From Pseudomonadales bacterium (GTDB taxonomy: Bacteria; Pseudomonadota; Gammaproteobacteria; Pseudomonadales; DC-out160): DNA of 64,000 bases. Location: contig JAHRWA010000001.1 in NCBI GenBank assembly GCA_019090455.1, forward strand, positions 45,280 through 109,279, read 5' to 3'. The notes under the pieces are model-generated. The model did no database searches and was not told where the DNA came from. It worked only from the letters and a program-made list of their open reading frames with translations. The position numbers and the translations under genes are program-made. Each line of letters opens with the position of its first letter. The first letter of the stretch is position 1. Shown piece after piece: positions 1-8,861 of the stretch.

Positions 1-732
1 TTATCGACTACGTTGGAGCAAGACGGTGTTTCTGTATCGACGGTAGAACATTTGCTCTCGGCATTAGCAGGTTTGGGAATTGATAATGCGTATGTTGATC
101 TGAGTGCATCAGAAGTTCCCATAATGGATGGGAGCTCCGGACCATTTGTTTTCTTGCTTCAGTCAGCTGGTATAGAAGAGCAGGATGCAGCGAAAAAGTT
201 TATTCGTATCAAACGTAGGGTTAAGGTGTCGGATGGCGACAAGTCAGCTAGTTTTGACCCTTTTGATGGCTTTAAAGTTACTTTCACTATTGATTTTAAT
301 CACCCCATTTTCGAAGGTCGTACTCAGCAGGCCTGTGTTGATTTCTCTAGTACATCATTTGTAAAAGAAGTGAGCCGAGCGAGAACCTTTGGTTTTATGA
401 GGGATATAGAGCAATTGCGAGCCAATAATTTAGCGCTGGGTGGTAGTGTTGATAATGCGATAGTGATCGGTGATTATCGCGTATTAAATGAAGATGGCCT
501 ACGTTATGAGGATGAATTCGTCAAACATAAGGTACTCGATGCCATCGGGGATCTGTATCTCTTGGGTAATAGTTTGATTGGTGAATTTACTGGAATCAAA
601 TCTGGGCATGGGTTAAATAATCAGTTGTTGATAGAGTTGTTGAGACAAGAAGATGCCTGGGAAACGGTGACTTTTGAAGATGAAACAACAGCTCCCATTT
701 CTTATATGAAACCCGCTTTAGTCGCAGACTAG
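1..732 (+). CDS. lpxC: UDP-3-O-acyl-N-acetylglucosamine deacetylase, 5' end outside window
   Basis: Catalyses the committed, zinc-dependent deacetylation step of lipid A synthesis in the cytoplasm. The frame is already open at base 1, so roughly the first 60 residues of a usual ~305-residue LpxC are missing from the window, not from the gene. Visible active-site elements are the zinc-ligand His in [14 protein letters not shown], the His/Asp pair in [15 protein letters not shown], and the catalytic His in [11 protein letters not shown]. The TTG at 13 is an internal leucine codon, not a start. The following DUF721, M23 peptidase and secA genes match the conserved Pseudomonas-type order, which supports the call. 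Confidence 0.97.
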   Translation, partial: LSTTLEQDGVSVSTVEHLLSALAGLGIDNAYVDLSASEVPIMDGSSGPFVFLLQSAGIEEQDAAKKFIRIKRRVKVSDGDKSASFDPFDGFKVTFTIDFNHPIFEGRTQQACVDFSSTSFVKEVSRARTFGFMRDIEQLRANNLALGGSVDNAIVIGDYRVLNEDGLRYEDEFVKHKVLDAIGDLYLLGNSLIGEFTGIKSGHGLNNQLLIELLRQEDAWETVTFEDETTAPISYMKPALVAD

Positions 733-840
733 ACTGGTGTCGTGCCTAATTTATGTTGGTAGTACCTGCTAAAGTTATTTACGCTAGAAGGTAAAGCCGA
801 GTCTCTAAATCTTGGCTGATTCATTTGGATATGTTATAAA

Positions 841-860
841 CCTCGGCAGATCTGTCGGGG
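841..860 (-). terminator. hairpin just downstream of the DUF721 gene
   Basis: A near-palindrome of 20 bases whose arms pair fully if G-U pairs are allowed. On the minus strand it lies just after the stop codon of the DUF721 gene and is followed by a short T-rich stretch. The loop is small and the T tract weak, so this is only a plausible terminator. Confidence 0.4.
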
Positions 861-862
861 TC

Positions 863-1318
863 CTAGTAAGGCTTCTTAGAATGACGAGATAGTCTAAGAA
901 GTGCGCTCTTAAGGTCGCCATCCTCCAAGCTGTCAGCTGTTGCTTTTAATGCTTCAGAATTTGCATTTGATATGGGATAAGCTTGTCTAGTTTCCTTTCT
1001 AAAAATGAGTGGCTGACTTTGAATTTTTATTTCAATGTACTTTAGCTTAGTCATTTCCGGATGCTGTCGGAGCTGTTTCAGTAGCGATGGTAATTGATAT
1101 CGGAGTTGGGTGGCCCAAATGGATCCATCAACGAATATCAGTAGACGATGGCCATGAAAGATACTTACCTGGCACTTTGATTTTAGTGGTTCCTCTAAAT
1201 AGAGTTTTAGAAGGAAATCAAACTTCATAACATGACGTGCGTTTGCTAACAGAGGTTTTAGTCGGTTATGGCTTTTGAGAAATGTCTCCACAGCACGAGT
1301 CGTTTTATGTCTTTTCAT
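863..1318 (-). CDS. dciA: DUF721 family protein, DciA-like helicase loader
   Basis: A 151-residue basic protein with a central DUF721 domain (about residues 30-110, including HGHRLLIFVDGSIWATQLRY), typical of DciA. In bacteria lacking DnaC/DnaI, DciA loads the replicative helicase DnaB. It sits between lpxC and secA on the opposite strand, as the equivalent gene does in Pseudomonas. The start is ATG at 1318, and no clear ribosome binding site precedes it. The family call is firm; the loader role is known for the family and inferred here. Confidence 0.8.
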   Translation of the reverse strand: MKRHKTTRAVETFLKSHNRLKPLLANARHVMKFDFLLKLYLEEPLKSKCQVSIFHGHRLLIFVDGSIWATQLRYQLPSLLKQLRQHPEMTKLKYIEIKIQSQPLIFRKETRQAYPISNANSEALKATADSLEDGDLKSALLRLSRHSKKPY

Positions 1319-1575
1319 TTTTGTGCCGGTACATTGAAGTAAATTTATTCAATTCTCGTAGTGAGAGCGAACCTTTTGGAAATAGGTGGATTAATGAATT
1401 TGGAACGACTTAGTGGGATTAAACACGACAAGCTGAGTTAGCACATTTTAGCCCTATCTAGGCGATCTTTATATCAGAATTAAAAAAGAAATTTAATTCA
1501 AGGAGATACAGCTTACCAGCGAGATTTTCAGCATGAAAGAATATAAGTAGAATTTCATGATCATTTTATAGTCGT

Positions 1576-1619
1576 CCTATACTTATAAATATAAAGTTGA
1601 ATGAAAATATAAGTATAGG
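1576..1619. promoter_or_regulatory. perfect 12-bp inverted repeat upstream of the M23 peptidase gene
   Basis: CCTATACTTATA at 1576-1587 is repeated as its exact reverse complement at 1608-1619, with a 20-base AT-rich spacer. A related direct copy (atgaaagaatataagtag) lies at about 1533-1550. The right arm ends 23 bases before the ATG at 1643. It could be an operator or an mRNA hairpin. It lies in the 324-base gap 1319-1642, in which I see nothing else firm. Confidence 0.5.
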
Positions 1620-1669
1620 TGGCGAACTTTATTGGATTCTGAATGAATCCGCAGTGGATAGTAGTCAGT

Positions 1670-2599
1670 ATGAATATAATTTTTTTAAGCGATAAGCATG
1701 ATACGTCTAAACAAATTCAGTTACGTGCAGGAACTCTTGTTATTTGTCTTCTCGCCATTTTAGCTGTTCCGTTCGGCTCTATTACTGTTGGGTATTGGTT
1801 TGGCCAATCGCAATCTGAGAAACAACTTAGCCAAGAAAAGCTGAGTGACTATGCAGATGAACTTTCTGATCAAAGAGAGGTGGTGCTGCAAGCAAAAGAT
1901 GATGCGGAGTATAAGCTCAAAGCCATATCGATGAGTTTGGCTCAGATGCAGGCTCAGCTAATTCGATTAAATGCTTTAGGAGAACGTTTGACCGAAGTGG
2001 CGAAGTTGCGTACTGATGAATTCATCTTTTCTCAAGTTCCTGCCGTTGGTGGCCCAATGAACTCCGATCTAGGGGATGCATTTCGACCTCCCGAATTTTT
2101 AGATGAGCTAGGAAAACTGGCTGGTGATATTGAAAGACGTGAAGAACAATTGTCCATATTGGAGAGTTTATTGGAAGGCCGTAAGTTGCACCGAGATGTT
2201 TTTATCGCTGGTCGGCCCATTGGTCGAGGCTGGATGTCATCTCCGTACGGGCATCGTACCGACCCCTTTAACGGTCGATTGGCGTGGCATAAGGGAGTTG
2301 ATTTTGCCGGCAAAGAGGATTCAAAAATAATATCGGTGGCAGCGGGGGTTGTGACCTGGTCAAGCGATCGCCACGGGTATGGTTTAATGGTAGAAGTGAA
2401 TCATGGTAGTGGATTTATCACTCGTTACGCTCACAATAAAGAAAATAAGGTGAAGGTAGGCGATATTGTGAAGAAAGGACAAACGCTTGCCAAAATGGGA
2501 AGTACTGGGCGTTCTACTGGACCCCATGTTCACTTTGAAGTGATCAAAAATGGTAGCCATGTGAATCCTGCTAGATACATTGATCGAGCCAGTTTGTAA
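1670..2599 (+). CDS. M23 family peptidoglycan metallopeptidase, membrane anchored
   Basis: A 309-residue LytM/M23 protein. It has a short cytoplasmic N-terminus, one membrane segment (about residues 18-40), a periplasmic coiled coil (about 45-115) and a C-terminal M23 domain. The M23 domain carries the zinc motif WHKGVDFAG and the HVHFEV motif, so an active hydrolase is likely. I chose ATG 1670 because MNIIFLSDKH resembles the start of homologues next to secA; ATG 1643 would add nine residues. The product probably cleaves cell-wall cross-links. The gene order lpxC-DUF721-M23-secA is conserved in pseudomonads. Confidence 0.9.
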   Translation: MNIIFLSDKHDTSKQIQLRAGTLVICLLAILAVPFGSITVGYWFGQSQSEKQLSQEKLSDYADELSDQREVVLQAKDDAEYKLKAISMSLAQMQAQLIRLNALGERLTEVAKLRTDEFIFSQVPAVGGPMNSDLGDAFRPPEFLDELGKLAGDIERREEQLSILESLLEGRKLHRDVFIAGRPIGRGWMSSPYGHRTDPFNGRLAWHKGVDFAGKEDSKIISVAAGVVTWSSDRHGYGLMVEVNHGSGFITRYAHNKENKVKVGDIVKKGQTLAKMGSTGRSTGPHVHFEVIKNGSHVNPARYIDRASL

Positions 2600-2791
2600 A
2601 TTTAAAATATTTTCTGCTAATCCCTTATCCTAACTCGTTTTTCCCGTTAGTATTCCTGTCTGATTAAAAGTGTCTGAGGCCAGTCCTGTGGTCTATTCTG
2701 AATGTTCTATATTAAGTTTTATTCCTGTAACTGCAGGCCTTATTTTAGCAAATTGGCCCTTTTTGGGTCACAACAAAATTAGTAGGTTGGC

Positions 2792-5530
2792 ATGATTGGT
2801 TCGCTATTTAGCAAAGTTTTCGGTACAAAAAATAATCGTGAATTGAAACGCATGAATAAAGTTGTCTCCAAGATAAATGGCTTCGAGGAGGAGATTCAAC
2901 AATTATCAGATGAGCAGATAAAAGCAAAAACATCTGATCTTAGAAAAAAGGTGGCTGACGGAGTAGAGTTGGATGCGATACTGCCAGAAGCCTTCGCCTT
3001 AGTCAGGGAGGCAGGTGTCAGGTCTATCGGCTTACGCCATTTTGACAGCCAAATGATTGGTGGCATTACTTTGCATCAAGGCCGAATAGCAGAAATGAGA
3101 ACAGGAGAGGGTAAAACGCTGGTGGCGACATTGCCCACTTACCTAAATTCGCTGACAGGAGAAGGTGTTCACGTGGTGACCGTGAATGATTACCTGGCAG
3201 AACGGGATGCAGAGTGGATGAGGCCTCTCTATGAATTTCTTGGATTAAGCGTAGGTATCGTCTTATCGCGGCAAGATCAAGAATCGAAGCTAGCAGCCTA
3301 TGCCTCAGATATCACCTACGGCACTAACAATGAATTTGGCTTCGACTATTTGCGCGATAATATGGCGCTGTCTATAGAAGAGAAGGCACAACGGACTTTA
3401 GGTTTTGCTGTGGTGGATGAGGTTGACTCCATCCTTATTGATGAAGCAAGAACACCTCTTATTATTTCTGGACCGAGTGATGATAGTTCAGAGTTGTATA
3501 AAAAAGTGAACTTGTTTGTGCCTGGTTTAACCAGGGGTGATGAGCCCACAGAGGAACCCGCTGAGGATTTTGTTGAAGGCCATTACACTTTTGACGAAAA
3601 AAACCGCCAGGTTGAATTGACAGAAAAAGGGCATGAACATATTGAAGGTCTGATGATCGAGCAGAAACTTCTTGAACCTGGCGATAGTTTATATTCTGCT
3701 TTAAATCTGAGTCTATTGCATCACGTTCATTCCGCGTTGAAGGCTCACGTGATATTTCATAAAGATGTAGATTACATCGTTCAGAATGGCCAAATTGTTA
3801 TCGTGGACGAACATACCGGTAGAACTATGCCCGGTCGCCGTTGGAGTGAAGGTATACATCAAGCGGTTGAAGCGAAAGAAAATGTAAAAATTCAAAGTGA
3901 AAACCAAACACTTGCATCGACGACATTCCAAAACTACTTTCGGTTGTTTGGAAAACTGTCCGGCATGACAGGAACAGCTGATACCGAGGCATTTGAATTT
4001 AACCAAATTTATGGTTTGGATGTTGTGGTTATCCCGACCAATAAACCGATGGTGCGTAAGGATTACGACGACATTGTGTTCTTGACCCAAGAAGAAAAGT
4101 TCGAAGCCATAATCGAGGATATTACAGAGGTGACCGCGGCCAATCGGCCTGTGTTGGTTGGGACGGCCTCCATCGAAACATCCGAATACGTGTCGAATTT
4201 GCTCAAAAAGGCGAAAATATCTCATCGCGTACTCAACGCAAAATTTCATGAACAAGAAGCAGAAATTATCGCTCAGGCAGGCCAGCCGGGCAAAGTCACA
4301 ATTGCGACCAATATGGCAGGCCGCGGTACAGATATTGTTTTAGGTGGAAGTTGGCAAGCTGAAATAGCGGCAATTAATGATCCTTCCGATGAAAAGGTAG
4401 CAAAAATAAAATCGGATTGGGAAGAGAGAAACAAAGCTGTTCTTGATGCGGGTGGCTTGCATATCCTGAGTACTGAGCGGCACGAGTCACGACGCATTGA
4501 TAATCAATTGCGTGGTCGATCGGGGCGACAAGGCGATCCGGGTTCTTCTCGATTTTACTTATCTTTGGAAGATAATCTGATGCGAATTTTTGCATCAGAC
4601 AAAGTGAAATCACTAATGCAAACTTTAGGTATGCAGCATGGTGAAGCCATTGAACATCGGTGGGTAACCAAATCCATAGAAAATGCTCAGAAGAAAGTGG
4701 AAGGGCGTAACTTTGATATTCGAAAATCCTTATTAGAATATGATGACGTGGCTAACGATCAGCGGCAAGTTGTCTATCAGCAGCGCAACGATATTTTGTC
4801 TTCAGACGATATTGCTGACACCATAGAGGCCATTCGCGAGGATGTGGTCAATGGGTTTATTGACGAGTTTGTTCCGCCGGAAAGCATCGATGAACAATGG
4901 GATATTCCCGGGTTGGAGCAATTACTAGCGGGAGAATTTAAGGCGAAATTGCCGATTCAACAGTGGTTGGATGAAGACGATTCCTTACATGAGGAGTCTT
5001 TGAGAGTTAAAGTTCTTGATAGTTTCGTGGCTGCCTACAAAGAAAAAGAGGCAGCGATTGGCGACTCCAATACAATGCGACAGTTAGAGAAGGAGGTGAT
5101 GCTCCGGGTGTTGGATCGTCTGTGGAAAGAGCATTTGTCCAGCATGGATTATTTACGGCAGGGTATCCATTTGAGAGGCTATGCACAGAAAAACCCGAAG
5201 CAAGAATACAAGCGTGAATCTTTCGAACTCTTTCAGGGGCTACTTGATAATATAAAGGAAGAAGTCATCCAGGTTCTTTCCACCGTTGAGCTTAGGCGTC
5301 AGGATGAAATCGAAGAAATGGAACGCCAGCGTCGAGCCGCCGCCGAAGTAGAAATGGAATTTACCCATGATGAGTCTCATGGCATGGAAGCGGACAAGAT
5401 GGAGGAGAAAGAGGAGAAAGATCAGCAACAAGCACCTTATGTGCGGACAGGGGAGAAGGTGGGTCGAAACCAGCACTGCCCTTGCGGATCAGGGAAGAAG
5501 TTCAAACATTGTCACGGTATGGTGGCTTAA
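2792..5530 (+). CDS. secA: preprotein translocase ATPase SecA
   Basis: Motor ATPase that drives proteins through SecYEG. It has 912 residues, close to the usual length. Visible elements are Walker A (MRTGEGKTL, near residue 105), the DEAD-like segment [17 protein letters not shown] (near 205), the helicase motif [15 protein letters not shown] (near 505) and the C-terminal SecB/zinc tail [13 protein letters not shown] with C896, C898, C907 and H908 as ligands. A glutamate-rich linker precedes the tail. No secM-like gene lies upstream. A 16-bp tandem repeat follows the stop codon. Confidence 0.99.
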   Translation: MIGSLFSKVFGTKNNRELKRMNKVVSKINGFEEEIQQLSDEQIKAKTSDLRKKVADGVELDAILPEAFALVREAGVRSIGLRHFDSQMIGGITLHQGRIAEMRTGEGKTLVATLPTYLNSLTGEGVHVVTVNDYLAERDAEWMRPLYEFLGLSVGIVLSRQDQESKLAAYASDITYGTNNEFGFDYLRDNMALSIEEKAQRTLGFAVVDEVDSILIDEARTPLIISGPSDDSSELYKKVNLFVPGLTRGDEPTEEPAEDFVEGHYTFDEKNRQVELTEKGHEHIEGLMIEQKLLEPGDSLYSALNLSLLHHVHSALKAHVIFHKDVDYIVQNGQIVIVDEHTGRTMPGRRWSEGIHQAVEAKENVKIQSENQTLASTTFQNYFRLFGKLSGMTGTADTEAFEFNQIYGLDVVVIPTNKPMVRKDYDDIVFLTQEEKFEAIIEDITEVTAANRPVLVGTASIETSEYVSNLLKKAKISHRVLNAKFHEQEAEIIAQAGQPGKVTIATNMAGRGTDIVLGGSWQAEIAAINDPSDEKVAKIKSDWEERNKAVLDAGGLHILSTERHESRRIDNQLRGRSGRQGDPGSSRFYLSLEDNLMRIFASDKVKSLMQTLGMQHGEAIEHRWVTKSIENAQKKVEGRNFDIRKSLLEYDDVANDQRQVVYQQRNDILSSDDIADTIEAIREDVVNGFIDEFVPPESIDEQWDIPGLEQLLAGEFKAKLPIQQWLDEDDSLHEESLRVKVLDSFVAAYKEKEAAIGDSNTMRQLEKEVMLRVLDRLWKEHLSSMDYLRQGIHLRGYAQKNPKQEYKRESFELFQGLLDNIKEEVIQVLSTVELRRQDEIEEMERQRRAAAEVEMEFTHDESHGMEADKMEEKEEKDQQQAPYVRTGEKVGRNQHCPCGSGKKFKHCHGMVA

Positions 5531-5552
5531 GTTAACCTGCCGTAACTCTTTC

Positions 5553-5614
5553 AGGGAACGATTCTTCAAGGGAGCAGTTATTCGAGGGAGCAGTTATTCA
5601 AGGGAGTGATTAAG
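5553..5614. repeat. four-unit 16-bp tandem repeat after secA
   Basis: Units at 5553, 5569, 5585 and 5601. The second and third (agggagcagttattc plus g or a) are nearly identical, while the first and last are diverged. The array begins 22 bases after the secA stop codon. Confidence 0.8.
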
Positions 5615-5663
5615 GCTCCCATCGCTCCTCATTCCATAAACTAAATAAACTTCGAGTATCGGC

Positions 5664-6656
5664 ATGTTCGTACAAGTTGTGGCTGCCGTTATTCGTGGGC
5701 AACAAAACACAATCCTAGTTTCTAAACGCAAAGACGATAGCCATCAAGGGGGGTTATGGGAGTTTCCTGGCGGCAAAGTTGAGGTAGGTGAAAAACCGTT
5801 AGAGGCGTTAAAGCGTGAAATCGATGAAGAATTGGGAATCACGATACGCGATGCCAGGCCACTGATCAAAGTACATCATCACTATTCTGATAAATCTGTT
5901 TGCTTAGATGTGTGGGAAGTGACTGCCTACAATGCTCCTTCATTTCAAAAAGCGCCAGATTCATTTACATTGCTGGGTAGGGAAGGACAAATTATTGAGT
6001 GGGCTAGTATTTTTAATTTAATGGATCGTCCATTTCCCGCAGCCAATTATCCTATTTTAAAAGCGGTGACACTGCCTTCGCATTATGTCATTACGCCTGA
6101 TTTCAAATCTGCAGATGTTTCGAATCAAGCGTTAGACGATTTTGTCATGGGGCTGCGGAAAACCATAGAGCTAGGCTGTACACTGATCCAATTGCGAGCG
6201 CCAACATTGAATGCTCGTAGCTATCGCCGAGTGGCCGAGGAAGCTCTCATCCATTGCCGAGAGTTGGATGCAAAATTGATCTTGAATAGCTTTAGCAATA
6301 CCAACGAATATCCAGAGGCGGATGGTCTGCATCTTTCTTCACGGCAATTAATAACACTGTCTTCAGATCAGGCAACATCTCCATCGCCCCAGTTCATACT
6401 GGGTGCTTCTTGCCACTCCATTGAAGAACTAAAAATAGCCGAGGGACTGGGCTGTGACTACGCTTCATTATCCCCAATACTAGCAACCTCCACGCACCCT
6501 GACGTGTGTCCGATTGGCTGGGCTACTTTCTCACAGTATGTTGAGTCCATTAATATGCCGGTCTATGCGTTAGGTGGATTATGTCTTCAAGACCTTGAAA
6601 CTTCATGGTTGATGGGAGCGCAAGGTGTATCAGGGATCAGTCAATTTTGGAATTAA
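5664..6656 (+). CDS. mutT: Nudix hydrolase (MutT) fused to a ThiE-like domain
   Basis: A two-domain protein of 330 residues. Residues 1-130 are a MutT-type 8-oxo-dGTP hydrolase with a complete Nudix box (GGKVEVGEKPLEALKREIDE, continuing ELG), which clears oxidised nucleotides. Residues 145-330 resemble thiamine monophosphate synthase, but the usual QLR-x-K element reads LIQLRAPTLN and the phosphate-binding GP-x-x-x-T segment reads SPILATSTHPD. The second domain is therefore probably not an active TMP synthase. This fusion is typical of pseudomonads. In E. coli mutT is followed by yacG; here about 7.7 kb separates them. Confidence 0.93.
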   Translation: MFVQVVAAVIRGQQNTILVSKRKDDSHQGGLWEFPGGKVEVGEKPLEALKREIDEELGITIRDARPLIKVHHHYSDKSVCLDVWEVTAYNAPSFQKAPDSFTLLGREGQIIEWASIFNLMDRPFPAANYPILKAVTLPSHYVITPDFKSADVSNQALDDFVMGLRKTIELGCTLIQLRAPTLNARSYRRVAEEALIHCRELDAKLILNSFSNTNEYPEADGLHLSSRQLITLSSDQATSPSPQFILGASCHSIEELKIAEGLGCDYASLSPILATSTHPDVCPIGWATFSQYVESINMPVYALGGLCLQDLETSWLMGAQGVSGISQFWN

Positions 6657-6860
6657 CGTTTGAGCTTAGCATGAGAGTTCTATTTGGAATCAATCATCCT
6701 GCATACGTTGATTTTTTGAAAGGGCCGATTACGCTTTTACAAAAAACCGATTGCTGATAAATAAACACCGATTTCTAAAACCCCGTATCATTAGTGTCTA
6801 TACTAGAATGCATCATCTGATTGTAATGTTAATGATGGGTCTCGTTTTGGAGCAATCACT

Positions 6861-6887
6861 GTATTACTAATACGAAGAAAGTAATAC
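6861..6887. promoter_or_regulatory. 8-bp perfect inverted repeat before the glycan block
   Basis: GTATTACT (6861-6868) and AGTAATAC (6880-6887) flank an 11-base spacer 22 bases before the first gene of the 6.9-12.6 kb block. It could be an operator or a leader hairpin. A TATACT hexamer near 6801 could be a -10 element, but no convincing -35 was found. Confidence 0.35.
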
Positions 6888-6908
6888 ACGAGAATAATTC
6901 GGCCAAAA

Positions 6909-7673
6909 GTGATTTACATGCAGCTAAGTACATTATATAGAGCATTTGATTCACTAAAATATACTCCCATTCATCCTCAGTGGGTGGCGAATAGTTGGCA
7001 CCTTAAAAAAATTGAACTTATCAAGAAGCATATAAATCAGGGCCTATGTTTGGATATTGGCTCTGGCAATGACAGGATTGAAGACGATATTCAAAATGAT
7101 GGCCTTTGTATTGTTAAGCTAGATTACCCAACTACCTCTCAGCGCTATGGTAACAAGCCTGATATCTACGGTGACGTACAGCAACTTCCCATCGAAACGA
7201 ACAGTACCGATGCTGTCATATTCTTTGAAGTGATAGAGCATGTGCCCAATGATGAGGCGGCACTAAGAGAAATTTCTCGTATACTCAAGGACTCTGGTTT
7301 GTTATTTATTTCTGCCCCGTTTCTGTATCCAACTCACGATCAACCTTTTGACTTTAGGCGCTACACTAGCCATGGGCTCAGGCTTGAACTGGATAAGCAG
7401 GGGTTGGAGGTTATTGAAGTTAAGCCCCACGGAAACTCGATCACTACCGTTTTGCAGTTAATTAATCTTGCTTTACTGGACAGTGTAAAAGCAACGAGTG
7501 AAAGGTCGCGACCACTAGCGCTATTACTCGCTATTCCTTTAGGGTTGTCCTGTCTAATTTCCAATTTAATCTCGTTTGTGTTCTTCGATTTTCAGTCACC
7601 CAGTGCCTTGTTGCTTGGCCATACTATTGTTGCTAGAAAAGCGGCTTTGAAAAATAATGTTCCGGTGGGTTAG
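6909..7673 (+). CDS. class I SAM-dependent methyltransferase
   Basis: A 254-residue methyltransferase with motif I LCLDIGSGNDR (about residues 38-48), an acidic position after KLDYP, and a motif IV-like region AVIFFEVIEHVPNDEAAL (about 100-118). A hydrophobic C-terminal stretch (about 195-225) suggests membrane association. It is the first gene of a co-directional run (6909-12627) with a GT4 glycosyltransferase, an amidotransferase, a second methyltransferase and a radical SAM protein. A methylated glycan is the likely product; the actual acceptor cannot be read from sequence. The ATG at 6918 is an alternative start. Confidence 0.85.
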   Translation: MIYMQLSTLYRAFDSLKYTPIHPQWVANSWHLKKIELIKKHINQGLCLDIGSGNDRIEDDIQNDGLCIVKLDYPTTSQRYGNKPDIYGDVQQLPIETNSTDAVIFFEVIEHVPNDEAALREISRILKDSGLLFISAPFLYPTHDQPFDFRRYTSHGLRLELDKQGLEVIEVKPHGNSITTVLQLINLALLDSVKATSERSRPLALLLAIPLGLSCLISNLISFVFFDFQSPSALLLGHTIVARKAALKNNVPVG

Positions 7674-8852
7674 GTGAAAATACTCTGTATAACCTCTTCT
7701 TATCCTGTGACTCCCAGAAGTAATAGCGGCATATTTGTCAAAAGATTAGTGGATGAAATGGCGGTAGATAATGAAGTCGCCGTTATTACCCCTGCCTACA
7801 AAAATATCGTCGGCAAAATTAATGAAAATCCAGCTGTATTCGCCACACGCTATGCGCCCAATAAATTCCAAGTACTTTGCCATGACCCAGGTGGAATCCC
7901 TGCAATTCTAAAAGCCGATAAGCGTTTTCTTTTAGCGGTCCCTTTTTTGCTAATTTCTCTGCTCCTAAAAAGCCTCTTTCACGCGAGGCACTACGATATC
8001 ATTCAAGCTAATTGGGCAATTTGCGGTGCGATTGCGGGATTCGCAGGTCTAGTGACAGGAACGCCTCTGGTGACAACTCTGAGGGGCGACGATGTCAATG
8101 GTGCAAAAAAATCAATCATCAATCGACTCTTTCTGTTGGCTGCAATCCACTTGAGTAAAACCATCATTACGGTAAGCGACGAAATTAAGGATCAATTAAT
8201 TACAGGTTTCAATATTTCGCCCAACAAAATACTGACGATCCCAAATGGTGTAAACGAAGCATTCCTAAGTCGAGGTCGACAGTTAGTTGAAAATGATGAT
8301 GGACAGAGGTTCCGGCTTATTGCTATCGGTAGTTTGATTCCTAGGAAAAATATTTCATTTTTAGTTAATGCATTATCAAAACTGCCGGCACACATTCAAA
8401 TTACTATTGCAGGTAATGGTGAGGAAAAAGAAAAGCTCCTTGCTCTGTCCAAAACGCTTCAGATAGAGAATAAGATTCACTTCCTTGGTGCTGTGGACCC
8501 TGACGAGATGCCAGCGTTGATAGCGGAACATGATCTTTTTGTGTTATGCAGTGTGAGCGAGGGAAGATCAAACGCAGTCTATGAAGCAATGGCCTGTGGA
8601 AAATCAATCATCGCAACTGATATACCGGGTACTAAAGAGCAAATTAGTCACGGCCAGACAGGCTTCCTTTTTCCACTAGAAGATTCACCAGAACGTTTTA
8701 TCGAGTTAGTCAAAATATTAGAGGAACAAAGAGGGCTCGCGTATCAGTTAGGTAAAAATGCCCACCAATGGATAATCGATAATGGATTCACCTGGGGGGC
8801 TACAAAAGAAAACTATCTCACCCAATTTCGAAATGTTTTAGGAATGGAATAG
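7674..8852 (+). CDS. family 4 glycosyltransferase
   Basis: A 392-residue GT-B fold enzyme. The N-terminal half (ITSSYPVTPRSNSGIFVKRL) is an acceptor domain. The C-terminal half carries the nucleotide-sugar site: AIGSLIPRKNISFLVNAL followed by the EX7E signature in SVSEGRSNAVYEAMACG (about residues 292-310). The start is GTG directly after the previous stop codon, implying translational coupling. The sugar donor and acceptor are unknown. Its place between the methyltransferase and asnB-type genes suggests surface polysaccharide or glycolipid assembly at the inner face of the membrane. Confidence 0.92.
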   Translation: MKILCITSSYPVTPRSNSGIFVKRLVDEMAVDNEVAVITPAYKNIVGKINENPAVFATRYAPNKFQVLCHDPGGIPAILKADKRFLLAVPFLLISLLLKSLFHARHYDIIQANWAICGAIAGFAGLVTGTPLVTTLRGDDVNGAKKSIINRLFLLAAIHLSKTIITVSDEIKDQLITGFNISPNKILTIPNGVNEAFLSRGRQLVENDDGQRFRLIAIGSLIPRKNISFLVNALSKLPAHIQITIAGNGEEKEKLLALSKTLQIENKIHFLGAVDPDEMPALIAEHDLFVLCSVSEGRSNAVYEAMACGKSIIATDIPGTKEQISHGQTGFLFPLEDSPERFIELVKILEEQRGLAYQLGKNAHQWIIDNGFTWGATKENYLTQFRNVLGME

Positions 8853-8861
8853 TTAATTATT

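Noticed and set aside
2600..2791. secM-like arrest peptide gene upstream of secA
   Set aside because: No frame with a signal peptide or arrest motif is present in the 192-base gap.
3713..4255. 180-codon open frame on the minus strand inside secA
   Set aside because: It is antisense to conserved SecA motor-domain sequence, with no ribosome site and unusual His/Phe/Cys-rich composition: a shadow.
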